Below are positions 52,191 to 64,000 of a stretch of DNA of 64,000 nt, one piece after another. A program made the position numbers and the translations under genes. How positions within the stretch are numbered: position 1 is the first letter of the stretch; each line of letters begins with the position of its first letter. Source of the stretch: Mansonella perstans (Eukaryota > Nematoda > Chromadorea > Rhabditida > Onchocercidae); the NCBI GenBank assembly GCA_037074765.1, contig JBAMDO010000027.1, forward strand, positions 62,001 to 126,000, read 5' to 3'. The notes under the pieces are model-generated. The model worked only from the letters and a program-made list of their open reading frames with translations. It ran no database searches and was not told the DNA's origin.

Positions 52191-55100
52191 GTAAGATTTA
52201 TCAATCAATCTTTAACTTGAAATTCATTTAATTAATAAATAAGGCAAGAAATATTGAAGTCTGAAATAACAATGAAAGTTTATGGACGGAAATACATTTA
52301 AGATGGCCCGAATAGTGTCTGCGCTAAATGTCGGTTCATTTACATACCCGTGGATGACACTATTATTCGAAATACAATTACACTTGGATTCCCGGATATT
52401 CGTTATGAGGAGTTTTTGGATAATGATGTTTTTGAACGATTCACAAGTGCCATATCACTTTTGGATGATTGGCATAGTGACGATATTTGGGTATTTAATG
52501 TTAATACTCATAAAAAGTATACAAATGTATCATTTGCTGTTCGCCATTCTCATACCATCCAAAGGTAAATCATTTATTTCATCGAATGTTTAGGTAAATC
52601 ATTATTTCATCGAAACTTACTTATATGTATTCCTTTTTTAATTGAATTGCTAATTTTTTAGATTAATTAATTTGCTTGAACAAGAAGTCTAATGAACCCA
52701 CTTTAAAATTTTAGAATACTGTAACATTTGACAGAGCCAGAAGCTTTTTTTTGATTTGCAAAATAGAAGAATAATCAAGCTTTAAAAATCATTTAATTTA
52801 GGTCGGAGCGTGTAGAAAGATTAATTAGAAATGGACTTGCCAAGCTAAGTAACATAATTGGTATGAGGTTAACGATACAAGAAGATGCCACATGCTCTAA
52901 TGAACCGTGCCCATATTTTCAAGTATGCAGAAATACTCAAAAATACGTCAAAACCAAGCAGGTAATTAATGTTACTGATATATCATAATAAAATAAATGG
53001 ATTATTAATTAACTACACTCAACGGAATCATTCTATTTGGTATTATTCTTGATGACACTAAACTTTCATTCTTCCTTTTTCTTTAACCATTCATTACTTG
53101 ACGATTTTCAATATTTTCAAGTGGATGAAATCCCGAGAAGAAAAACAAAAAGCTTTCTATATACGTAAATCTCTGTTATTTTCGGTTACACAAATGAAAA
53201 GCGCAATCTCAAACACTTAATACACTTAAATTTCAAATCAAAATTAATTTAAAACTGAATTGCAGAATTTTAAAACGGACAATTTCATTATGCATTCTTT
53301 GGATACTATCAATTCATTTCAGTGTGAATGTCCAGCCGGATTTGCAAGTCGGTTTCGTTTAAATTTAATTTACATGCTACGGAATGAAATGAAAATTTGC
53401 ATTCATAATTTTCATTTAATTTGTTTAGCAGTAGAAGCGCATTGCCCATCTCATCTAACTAATTTTCATGTCACATGGGTCAAGCAATTTCGGCATTTAT
53501 TTTTTTTAATGAAATCCTCCAATACATTGCTTCGTTTTTCATATATATTCCATTCAATAGCCAAGATGAGATGTTTGGATAGAAGCCTGAAGGATCAAAA
53601 TGGATTTTCCCATTAAACATTTAGGGGTGTAGAAAGCCCAATGAAATACATCTTATCATCAATAAATCATTAGCAATTCAGTAATTTAATTGCTTTCTAA
53701 GGACTACGTATGCCTTTGTATCTTGTGCGAAATTTGTATATGAATCTCCGCGTTTCGCTAAATGAAATTTTATATATTACATGTATGTTTGTATGTAATA
53801 TATATAAAACTGTCTGTGGCATTCAGCCATATCCACATTAATGAGAAAAATTTGAGTAATTGGTTTAATGATTTATTGCTATCCATAGTCTTCTTAATAT
53901 TATTGTTGAATGCTGAATGTCTTTTCCATCAAACATTCATTAATGATCGCCAAATATGCGGGATGATTGATTTTAGCTGGCAATTATCTACAAGTTAAGA
54001 AAAAAGTGTTGAAATTTCATTCGCGTAACTACTGTTACACGGATCATTGCCCTAACATAATATGACACATTATTCATCCAAGCCTCATATTTCAAAGCGG
54101 TCTTGTCTATTCCAAATTGAAACATATAATATAATCATTGTGAGGGTGTGAGTGGATCATTAAGAGAGCATGCGTCAACTTTTTAATTAAAAAAACGTTG
54201 AAATGGCATGCAAGTGTGAGCTTGCTAATTAAAATTATCGTGCAGGATGAAAATGAAATGAAAATGTTTAAATTTATCGATTATGTTGATAACATAAGGC
54301 TTAAATATTTGTCGTTGACAGCACCATTATGCGAAAGGAGAAAAAAAGTATTTTTTGATGGAATTTTATTGAGCTGCCTAATAGATTTCATGCAAAATTC
54401 AACCGAGCATAAATTCCACGAATATTTTCTCATTGACAGTAGCAAAATTTCTGAGAAATTAGTTAAACAAATGTCTGATTCAGATTCTTGACCATTCTAA
54501 TGCTTGATTTATTTCTAAGCTTGTATTGTTTAATTTTCAACGTAAAATTTTGATAGCATTTAATAGAAGAATCATTTTCACTACTTGCGAAGATGTTCAC
54601 AGCCTTCAAAATTTTAAAGTAAAATATTTATGTATTAAGCTTTACAGGCAGTGATGGCATTGAGCAGTCTTGTAATCATCGCCTTGATATGTGCTTCACG
54701 TCACCATGCCATCATCAGGGTACCTGTGTACCCCTAGAAAATGGATATCGCTGCGATTGTCCGCCAGAGTGGACAGGTTATTTAAGGATTTAATTATATA
54801 AATTATCTGTTTAATATTAATTGATCTACTATTCCCATACATGGACTAGTTTTTATTACGGCAAATCGAGTAATTAAGAAACTTTTAAATTTGTTAAAAG
54901 AAATAAATTCTATTCCATAATTTTTGCAGTCATCATACACTTAGTGATAGTGATTATAATAATTTTAAATATTTATTTCATTACTAAAGAAATATCTTCC
55001 AACAGAAATATATATTCTCTCTAAAAATTACTTATAATCTTTCTCTCTCTTTTTCTTTCTGTCATTACATCAATAGTTTGCAACAAAAACTTTCATACAC

Positions 55101-58100
55101 TAACGTTGCTTAATAATTAAGCTTAAAAAACTAATGAGAGAAGAGCAGAAAGAAGTAGGAGGAAATAAATATTTTAAAAAATAAAAACTGATATGAAATT
55201 TCATGAAACAATTTTAAGGTGCTTGTCGGATTACTAATTGCACTTTTAGCAAAGTGTTGCTATTCCAGTTAGCATATTAAACTTTTGCTTATGGTCAAAG
55301 AAGCAAACATCGAGAAATTTGACATTCGAAAGAACAACATCAGCGAATTATCTTTAGCAATAAATATTCATAAAGTGGCATTAATAAGCACATGTAATAA
55401 TAACACTTAAAGCGATATAATAAGTCCTTAGGGCTTCATTCGATAACACTTTTGGGCATGAAAGCTAGCATTAAGAGCTTTTAATGACGATGTGACCCAT
55501 CTTGGGTGCTGACTAATTACCATTCCTAAAATATTTCCTGTCCCCTAATGTGTCCACATCTGACCTATAGCTTCCATTTCTCTCATCCTTTTTCTTCTTC
55601 TTGAAGGAGAGTCTAATGAGCCTATATACAAATACTCATATAACATTAATGCACTTCATTTCAACCTCTCCCCCAGGGAACATCTACAGCTCAATAACTT
55701 TTGTCTGTAATGGATACTACAATGAACTTTTTAGCCATAAAAAATTTGAAGAAAATTTAACAAAAATAAAAAGTTTATAGAATAAAGGATGCAGACATCA
55801 TGCAATTTGAAGAAAATTTGACAAAAAAAAAATTTATGGAATAAAGGATGCAGACAAATCAAATTGAAAAGCCTACGAATAAATAAATTAATGAATGAAT
55901 AAATAATGGCAAGAAAAATTTAACGAAATTCGTCGATGAGATTAGTCAGTGGAATTCCCTTTGCCATTGCAATTTCAACGATTATTTTCAAATGAGATTA
56001 AAAGCCGAGCAATAAACAGCTAGTCGAATAAATTCAATTTAATATTAGACAAAGATCACTGCAACGAAAACAAAAAATTTCTTTGGGAAGAAACGTCCAT
56101 ACAAAAAATGAATTTTATTCGTAAAATTTTGAAAATCCACATATTATAAGCCTAGCAATGAAATAAGAGTGAAAATAAACAAATTTTTTAGGGGAAAATT
56201 GCGACAAGTCCATCTACGTGGATAATTGCTTGCCTAACTTATGCTTCTCGGATTCTGTTTGCAAATTAGTGAATCGAACAGCGAGGTGTGAGCGATGTCG
56301 TTGGCATTCCCATGACACGGATTCGCAGTGCAGATTGCGCTCGGTCTCATTCGGGGAAAACGGTGGTTTTATCGTGCTACCTCTACAGATTACTCGAATG
56401 CAATGGGAACTGCAATTTAGGTGTGTGAAATTTTTGATAAATAAATGGCGAACCGTCTTTGCAATCTTTTGTTTAAAGCTATCATTATGCTGAAGAATTA
56501 TAAATTGGCACTGTAGAAATATTATTGGAAAAAGATCATTTTACTGAAATATTTCAATCAAATAATTTTAGCATAGCAACAGTGGCGTCGAATGGTGTAC
56601 TGCTTTTTGCGGGAAATTTATCATCTGACTTTCTGGAAGTATCACTCGAGGATGCACTTGTTAGGGGACGATTCTCTCTCGGTCATGACATTTATGAGGT
56701 CCCATTTCATCATTATCTCAAAAACTCAATTTCTTTTTTTTTTTTTGCATTAACGCTCTAATTTTTTTTTGATATTTTGAGATTTGCATGTTTTCCGTTA
56801 ATTAGAAAAGATTAAATCCAAATTTTATAAGTTTTTAAGGTTATAATGGATGATTGGCCAGAAAACAGAGTAAGTGACGGAAGATGGCATCGAATAACTC
56901 TCGATTACTACGACAATGTTGGTTATAAAAAAGCGATCAGTACTTGATCTTTCAATTTTGCTGATCTTTTCATAAAACCTTTACAAAGAAAGTTATGTAA
57001 AATAAAATATCCATTGTTCCTTGATGCTTTCAGAAACTGATCATATCACTGGATGATTGTGATGCTTATATCGCAATGAAGTTTAGTAATATTACCGGTT
57101 ATCAGAAGTGTGCTGCTGAGGTCACCGCAAAGTTACCGAAAAAGTTCGTCAATTTTGCAAATCCCGCTAAACTTTGCTGGAAAAACTCAGAGTGAAAAAT
57201 GTGCCCATTTGTTTCATACAAATAAATATAGGAAAATAAAGCAAGTGAAAAATTTACACGAACTGTTCATAATGCTGAAATTTCATTCACTCTTAGACTG
57301 TTAAATAATCCAAGCTTCTCATACCATTTGTTCAACAGCTTCTCTTGAAAACTTTTATTAAAGATGTAAAGACACAGCCGTAAGCTGTTATCGATTTTTC
57401 GATCTCCCTGGTGCTGTAAGCCTTGGTGGTCGAGCAGTAACTATTGCTGAACAGAATTATATCAGTGGAATCGATGGTGATCAGGATGGTTCAGGACGAA
57501 TTCAAGAACCATTCGTCGGATGCATTTCAAATTTGACCTTTGATGGAACACTTCTGGAATTTTCGAAATTTGATGAATTGGAAAAAGTTGGAGACTTACA
57601 ACCTGGCTGTAAACAGAAAAGAAATGATTGTCATAATAACCCATGTCATCATACAGCAGTTTGTGAGCCAGCATGGGATGGATATCACTGCCGCTGTAAG
57701 CAAACAGCGCATACTGATGGGCCTTGTATCGATAATGGTAGCAATTTTGTAACTAACAAAATTATTAATTCATTTTAAATTTGGAAACTGAAATTTCAAG
57801 CAAATCACTGTGATTGCCATTTTATGGTTGAACATAGTGCTCATAACTGTAATATGAAGTGAAAATGAGCTTATTAATTCCACTTCGATGATTTTTACGA
57901 TATTTTTTATCCGCCTGATCAAATTTCTGTATTTCTGAGAGATCCAGATTCACTACATCTACCAATTTTAGAAGGTTCATTTGTTTCAATGTATGACGAA
58001 GAATCGTTTGTTTTCTGGAAGGTACTAGATAGTATAAAATTCTACAATTTGTCATTCGAATTTCGGACACGCTCACGTGAAACACAAGTTATTGCGATTG

Positions 58101-61100
58101 AATTTTCAAAAAGATCGCAGTTCATTATTTTCTCGGTAAATTTTTCTGTTGCTTATTTTTGTTTAGCCTATTGCTGAACTTAATTTAATTTAATTTATCC
58201 ATTCGATTTAGTGAACAAATCCACAATTGCAATGTAATACTTTATATTTAAATTTTGAAAAAATGTATTGCAATTAATAAATGTCTTCATGTGTTGGATG
58301 TAAATTTGTAAAGTCATAAAGAAAAAGTTGAAGATTTGAAATAGTTAAATACTAATTCATACTTTGAATTTGAAGATAAGTCACGGCAAAGGAGTGATAA
58401 GCATTGGGTCCGAACAGTATTTTCTACCATTTCCAAATTTTGCGGATGGCAATTTGAAAAGTCTTTTAATTGTTGTCGAAAAATATGCTACTCTTATTGT
58501 CATCGATCATTTGTACAAAAAGGTTTGTTTTTTTTTGTTCCCAATTATCAGTTTTTTTGTGAAACTCTTTTCATGGAGCACACTCGACATTTATCCTTCT
58601 TAACTTCTAAATAGCCTTATTTAAAAAAAAAAAAAATTTGAAAAACTGCTCTTACTATTCCTTCAAAAATTTTGCTTATTTCTCTTTCTTTTTTTAGACC
58701 TAAAATTGAAGCCATGAGAGCTTAATTTCAAGCAATTTTACTTCCAATTTTACTTTCAAATTTCAGCGCATAGCAATGCAAAATAATGGCTTATATCGTG
58801 AAGTACGTAAAATTTATTCGGGATTAGCTCCATCAACTAGTTATCCACAACGATTTGATGGATGCCTTCGGAACGTTAAAATCAATGAGAAGCGGTTGAA
58901 ATTAGCTGAAAATACTATGATAAAGCCTGGCTGTCAAGTATTAATTAATCATCTCTTCTACATATATGCAAAAAATTTTTTCACTCTACTAGTCATCAAA
59001 ATCATTTTTCTATTCTATGAGAAGTTTGCTTATTTCAATTTTGTATTTAAAAGGCAAAAAAGTTTTGAAACCATTTTCTTGAATTGAGGTGCCAAATGGG
59101 TGCTATTCGCCAAATGCCTGTCCTCCGAACAGTATTTGTGTTCGAGAATGGGATCGACATCGCTGTGAATGCAATGCAGGTACTTATTTTATGCATTTTT
59201 AATCTTTTACTGCAAAGAAATATTTCAATAGTTACTTTTTCTCATACTAGAAGAGTCTTTAATACATAAATCGTACATAAATAACGGAATCTTCGGGAAT
59301 GCTTTTAAAGGATGTCCGGATTCAAATTATTGTAGAGATTGATCGTCATGAACAATATCGGTGACAGATATAAGGTGAAGGAGGGATTTTATAGGTTTCA
59401 TTGGTGATGGATGCATGGATATTTGTTCGTTGCCAAATTTATGTGGTAAAGAAGGTGTATGTCAAACAACAAATAATTCCAGAGGTTAGTTTTATTTTCA
59501 AATTTCTTTTCAATTTCATTTTTTCTTCATCGTTTTAAGCGCCAATTTGAATTCATTTGTTTGATTTTCATGATTTTGTTGCTTCGTTTAATCACAGCTC
59601 TATCATTAATTTGAAAAATATTAGTTTTAGGATACGAATGCATTTGTAATGGAGAATTAAAGGGACGGAATTGTGAACGTAAAGCAGCATTGCAAATATG
59701 CCCAAAAGGATGGTATGGTACTTTTCCGGAATGTAAACAATGTTTCTGTGATACTAGAAGAGGTTTTCTGGAACAATGCAATACCACAACGGGCGAGTGT
59801 TACTGCAAGGTTAATTTATTCCTCAACAAAAGTAAGAGATACTCAGAATTTGTTTTCACTTTACAAATTTTTTAAAAGAATAAAATGAAAAATGATTTGT
59901 AGAATGGAACCTACTATTCCGGCCATGAATGCTTATCGTGTGAATGTGGTTATGGTTCCTCAGACTTCACTTGTACCTCGAATGGACATTGCCAATGTGT
60001 CGGTGAAGCAGTCGGTCGTCGGTGTGATCGATGTCCTGGTTCGAATCAAGTTTTGGATCGCAAAACTTTAAAGTGTCTGAAAATTAGGAATAAATGTCCA
60101 TCAAACATTGAGTATGGTATCCAATGGCCAACGACAATTGTTGGAACTACTGCAAGACAAGTAATGTTTTTTGTTATATTAGTAACTATTCAAAGATGAC
60201 AGAGCCAACTAAATTTAATAATGGATTTTTTCACCTTTTCACCCTAGGTATTAAGAAACATTGTAATATAGACTACTTAATGAATCATATTATTCGACTG
60301 TTTATGAATTTATACGTAAGAAAGTATTGTTATCAATTATTTGACGGCATTCATCGTATTTATCAATTCTGTTTAAGAGCTGTCCAAATGGCGAAGTGGG
60401 TTTAGTTTTGCGGAAATGCCTAAGAAATGCTTACTGGGATCAGATCAACAACTATAACTGTACTCTTCCTGCCTTTACTAAGGTAATCATTGTTATATCG
60501 AATCAATATGGCATTTCGATTCACAAACGTTTCAGTCCTTCACACTTAGTTCTAATATCACTGAGTTTTATCATAGCAAAATATATTTATTTTTCGGTAT
60601 TTAGTTTTCCAAATAAACTTTTGGAAATATTGTTTTTATAAATATCAAACAATTTTCATTTCGAAAAATAAGAATTTAATTTGCAATTTTCAGCTAGATT
60701 TGACTGATCGGATGAAACTTGTACAAATTTTGTCAAATGCCACAAGCAGTGTATTGCAATTGAAAGGTATCAATGTTGCAATTGCGAGAAAAGCGGTGAA
60801 ACAATTGATCAGAGAAGAACTCACTGGAAATGACAAACCAAATAGCCATTTGAAGTTTGCATCTTATTTCAAAAATTTCAAGGAAAACCTTGCACTTTAA
60901 AATCATGCTTTAAGAAGTTTAATATGAAGTGAAGTGTTACCTTCTATTAAGATTAGTTGTAGGTCAGCAGAATACACCGATCACTTGCTGAAAGTGGCAG
61001 ACAATTTGTTGAAGATAAAAGATTATTCAAATAATGCGCAACTAATTCGCCTCTTCAATAATTATGGCATCCATGTAGCCAACATACATCAAATTCACTC

Positions 61101-64000
61101 GTATCTCAAACCTTTTATGTTTTGCGGACAAAATATGGGTCATTCTTTCTTTTTTTTTTTTTTTTTAGTTTCTTTATAAAAATGATGTAAAATCATATAC
61201 GATCAAACAAACGTATTCGCCTGTCTGTATTAATAGCAGAACATCTTTGGAAAGTCATTTTACGGTTGCGTTGAAACTATTACAGTAGTGTCATCAAAAA
61301 ATACTACATGTTGAAATTATTTCCCGCAATGATCTAAATGATAATATGAGCGGGAATATACGTCTAATTTATGCTGCTTAATTTCAATTTTTAAAAAAGT
61401 TTGAACTTAGTTTTGCACATAGAACACTCTCAGATAGACTACCGAAATGAACCTCGTTCCATGTTACCTATTTGACAGGTACGCATTTGTCTTAAGAGAA
61501 AAGAGAATAAAGTAATTTTTAGGAATATTTAGTCAATGAAATTTAATTTGACTAATTACAGTATTCGCAGTAGATGAGATGTCCGCTGATGGAAATCGAA
61601 TATTGCCAAAGTTCAAGAATTTTGTAGACGAACGCCCAGAAAATTTTCGTAGCATACAGATGAAGCTTCTATGTGAAGATACAGTAGCTGGTCCTGGAAA
61701 AATCATATTTTACAGTATATTCAACAATGTAGATCGTTTCCAATGCAACGCTCCGATCGTTGCTGTTTATTACAATGCCAGTTGTGCGATTCAAGTATTA
61801 TTCCCAGTTAGCGTAGAGGTTTGGAAATATCCGGAATGTGTAATTGCTGAAGATCCCGTAAGAAATGATAAACAATTTAAAACTAAAGACTGGACAGATG
61901 GAAATATAGATACGACAGATATATTTCCGAATTGGTCTGCACGAAGAGCGACACTCGTGGGACTTAATCATACCCATGCTATTTGTAATTTCGAAAAATC
62001 CGGCGTTTACACAATTATTATTCGACCAGATCATGGAACTCTTGTAAGTGAAATTTTTGAATAGGCAATCAAAAACTGCTTTTTATCATAAAGTTTGGAA
62101 GTAAGAAACAAATCCGAAGGAAGTGAAACTTGAAATTCTCACCGGTAAAATTTTTATTTTGATTCTTAAAACAGAAACATCTACTTACAGATCCGTTTTA
62201 TACCTTCAAAAACCGTACCTTACGCTGGATCACTGTGCGTAGCGTTTGCTCTTGTCTTACTTGTACTATCGGCAATCCGAAGCCTTTCTCGATCCTGTCT
62301 ATGTCTGAGGCTTATTCGATTTGGTTTCATCCTTATGTTTGGACTTGATGTGATAGCTATTTTCTTGGTTCATCGACTTCAACCAAACATTGTACTCTTT
62401 ATAATTCCCAATTTAACTCTTAATTTTTGAAGTTTAGATTTGGAATTTGGCTTTAAAATGATCATTTTGTGAGAAAATAATTGGACATTTGGATGTTATT
62501 TATACTTGCATTTGCAATTCATTGCACCAATAATTCGTTTAGATGTTCGGACTTCATTTTCTCTATTTTTACTATTTTTGAAAAAACTCTTTCAGGTATT
62601 TTGCCTTACACGAAATACAATTATAAGCTTATGCACTTCGGCAGTATTTGCATGGCTTTTTATGTATTCGTTTCATATTTATCAACTGCTGGCAACAGGA
62701 AAAGCAGAATCAAAGTAAGTTCTTTAAATGCATCAGCTATTATCACTAAAAAAGTAAGCATCTCAAAAGAAATAAGATAAATGCTTAACGGGAATTTTAA
62801 AATACTTTCGATTAACTGATTTATTAATTAAACTAATTTGAGATGTATTTCGTATGTTTTTTTAAATATACTAATTTTGTTTTACAATGGATAATTATTA
62901 ATACGCTAATGTAAATTTTTTAAATTTCTACCAACCTTAAATTGGTATATTGCAGTTGCTGGATGATAATACTGTGTTCAGTGATTTTTCCAATATTATT
63001 ATCAGCAGCATCGTTCATCCTTGCTCCAGGATGTTCACTGTCACCGAATCAACCTTTCTTCTGGATTCTCACAATTCCAATTGCGCTTTATATTTTGGTA
63101 ACTCAATTTTTTTTTTCACTTAACACTGCAGCTGTTCTCCATCTACTCCTTTTCTTCTTTCTTGGATTATCAATATTTCATCAAGAATTTGTAAATCATT
63201 AATTACCATAAAATTAACAGCCTCGTAGAACGTTTGCTATTTAACCTTATTTCATCATTACAGAGAAAGAATAAAATTACTTATATGTATTCAAGTTTTA
63301 GATTTCCACTTTCTCTGTATAAAATGTGAATAGTTTGTTATTCAAAGCTGGCAGTTACGTGAAACCTTATATGCCGTACCTTTGTCATCGACTGCTTGCT
63401 TATTTAGTGGTTAAGTCAATTTAGCAAATCAGGTGGAAATTATAAGCTGTTTTTGAGAAGAATAAATCTAGTTTATGATAATTTATACTCTGCAATCCTT
63501 ATCATTTTGGAATTGTTACCCTTACCATTTGCAACAATGTGATTAATAATCATAAAAAATGGGATTCCAAGTACTATTGGATTTACTACTTTACAGCTTA
63601 TCTGCAAGTTTGTCCGTAATGTAAATTAAATTGAATCTGCAAAAAAAGATTTGTGCTTTCAATTTACTTTCAGATTTATTGAATTTTTAAACTGTATCAT
63701 AGACGATGATAAAAATTTCAGTTCGATTTTTATGCATTTTCGACGGCTCTTTTAATATCTTTTAACAAACAATTCGACTACATTGTTACCGAGTATTCCA
63801 TTCGGACAGCACTTTGGTTACACATTATCTTGGTTTGTTTAAATTTTGCACAAATCAGATTATTCAAAAGATTAAATTCAAAAGATTTGAAAATGATTTT
63901 GGCAGTCGATGGAATGATGCTGAAAAGGAGACCATTCATGATGGGAAATTTGGAAATATTAGTAATATGAAGTGAAGAATGCTTGAAATTTCGGAATATT
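44390..64000 (+). CDS. fmi-1: Flamingo/CELSR-type seven-pass cadherin, 3' end off window
   Basis: Thirty-eight exons from 44390-45027 to 63722-63832 join with fully consistent phases into 2433 residues; the last transmembrane segments and tail lie beyond the window. Architecture: signal peptide, nine cadherin repeats, EGF-like domains, two laminin-G domains, laminin-EGF, hormone-receptor motif, GAIN/GPS and a seven-pass bundle, the order specific to Flamingo/CELSR adhesion GPCRs. The family acts at the cell surface in homophilic contact, planar polarity, dendrite and axon guidance. Translation can start at Met1 or Met13 ([15 protein letters not shown]); either leaves a hydrophobic signal. Exon 38 ends at 63832 (TTG|GTTTGT); I found no convincing exon from 63833 to 64000, although GGCAG at 63901-63905 is a possible acceptor. 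Confidence 0.93.
52303..59484 (+). other. fmi-1: fmi-1 exons 15-28: EGF and laminin-G region
   Basis: Exons: 52303-52564, 52802-52961, 53266-53347, 54648-54776, 56192-56420, 56572-56698, 56840-56917, 57034-57097, 57372-57737, 57942-58135, 58376-58522, 58767-58937, 59089-59179, 59395-59484. Exon 15 is the juxta-cadherin region seen in CELSR. EGF1 spans [13 protein letters not shown] and [13 protein letters not shown]2 has [17 protein letters not shown]3 has [13 protein letters not shown]. Laminin-G1 ([14 protein letters not shown] to [15 protein letters not shown]) is followed by EGF4 ([14 protein letters not shown]), laminin-G2 ([11 protein letters not shown] to [12 protein letters not shown]), EGF5 ([14 protein letters not shown]) and EGF6 ([13 protein letters not shown]). 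The alternation EGF/LamG/EGF/LamG/EGF matches Flamingo/CELSR. Confidence 0.9.
59631..62043 (+). other. fmi-1: fmi-1 exons 29-34: laminin-EGF, HRM, GAIN and GPS
   Basis: Exons: 59631-59809, 59903-60160, 60378-60482, 60694-60854, 60963-61138, 61562-62043. The laminin-EGF unit reads [18 protein letters not shown] then [11 protein letters not shown] and a second module with [17 protein letters not shown]. The hormone-receptor motif spans [17 protein letters not shown] and [11 protein letters not shown]. The GAIN domain follows (residues about 1970-2242). Its GPS has the cysteines (YPECV, AICNF) and the Trp of [10 protein letters not shown], but the cleavage tripeptide is replaced by NFEKSGVY, so autoproteolysis is not expected from the known HL(S/T) rule. 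Confidence 0.88.
62191..63832 (+). other. fmi-1: fmi-1 exons 35-38: transmembrane bundle, partial
   Basis: Exons: 62191-62391, 62596-62714, 62956-63097, 63722-63832. Hydrophobic segments in order: [17 protein letters not shown] (TM1), [20 protein letters not shown] (TM2), [18 protein letters not shown] (TM3), [17 protein letters not shown] (TM4), [18 protein letters not shown] (TM5), and the start of TM6 ([10 protein letters not shown]). The Cys of VFCLTRN before TM3 and GCSLSP in the second outer loop can form the conserved GPCR disulfide. TM6 to the C-terminus are outside the window or in unseen exons. Confidence 0.85.

Noticed and set aside
60124..60405. 93-codon plus-strand frame
   Set aside because: It is mostly intron between the fmi-1 exons ending at 60160 and starting at 60378.

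Overview
The window is AT-rich animal DNA (roughly two-thirds A+T) with many short exons, GT-AG introns usually of 50-1500 bases with TTTCAG-like acceptors, and no prokaryotic features. Two large adhesion/polarity genes are recognisable at the protein level: a MAGI-type WW/PDZ scaffold and a Flamingo/CELSR-type cadherin-GPCR. Gene density, intron style and base composition fit a nematode, probably a spirurid (filaria-like) one. The species call is an inference.

Layout. Left third (1-19 kb), mostly minus strand: a 5' part of an unrecognised secreted protein gene (1-1336); two tandem, intron-containing CDK1-like pseudogenes (3162-4930 and 7618-9385) with possible exons of an unknown gene between them (6933-7208); then a sparse stretch with low-confidence exon chains and one better small secreted cysteine-rich gene (14646-16433) whose third intron region is next to a 32-bp minisatellite. 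19-25 kb holds no gene I can support, but it has a perfect 32-bp inverted repeat and a CA microsatellite.

Right two-thirds, plus strand: magi-1-like gene, 20 exons, 25276-41326, 1117 residues, complete; a 3 kb spacer; then fmi-1-like (Flamingo/CELSR) gene from 44390 off the right edge, 38 exons reconstructed, 2433 residues so far, all junction phases consistent. It runs through nine cadherin repeats, EGF and laminin-G domains, a laminin-EGF unit, HRM, GAIN/GPS and five to six transmembrane segments. The last exons and cytoplasmic tail lie outside the window.

How they relate. MAGI proteins scaffold membrane proteins at cell junctions and synapses through PDZ and WW domains; Flamingo/CELSR proteins are homophilic adhesion receptors of planar polarity and axon guidance. 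Both act at cell-cell contacts, but nothing in the sequence proves that the neighbours work together. All exon models were built by eye from open frames, splice signals and phase agreement; no database search was run.
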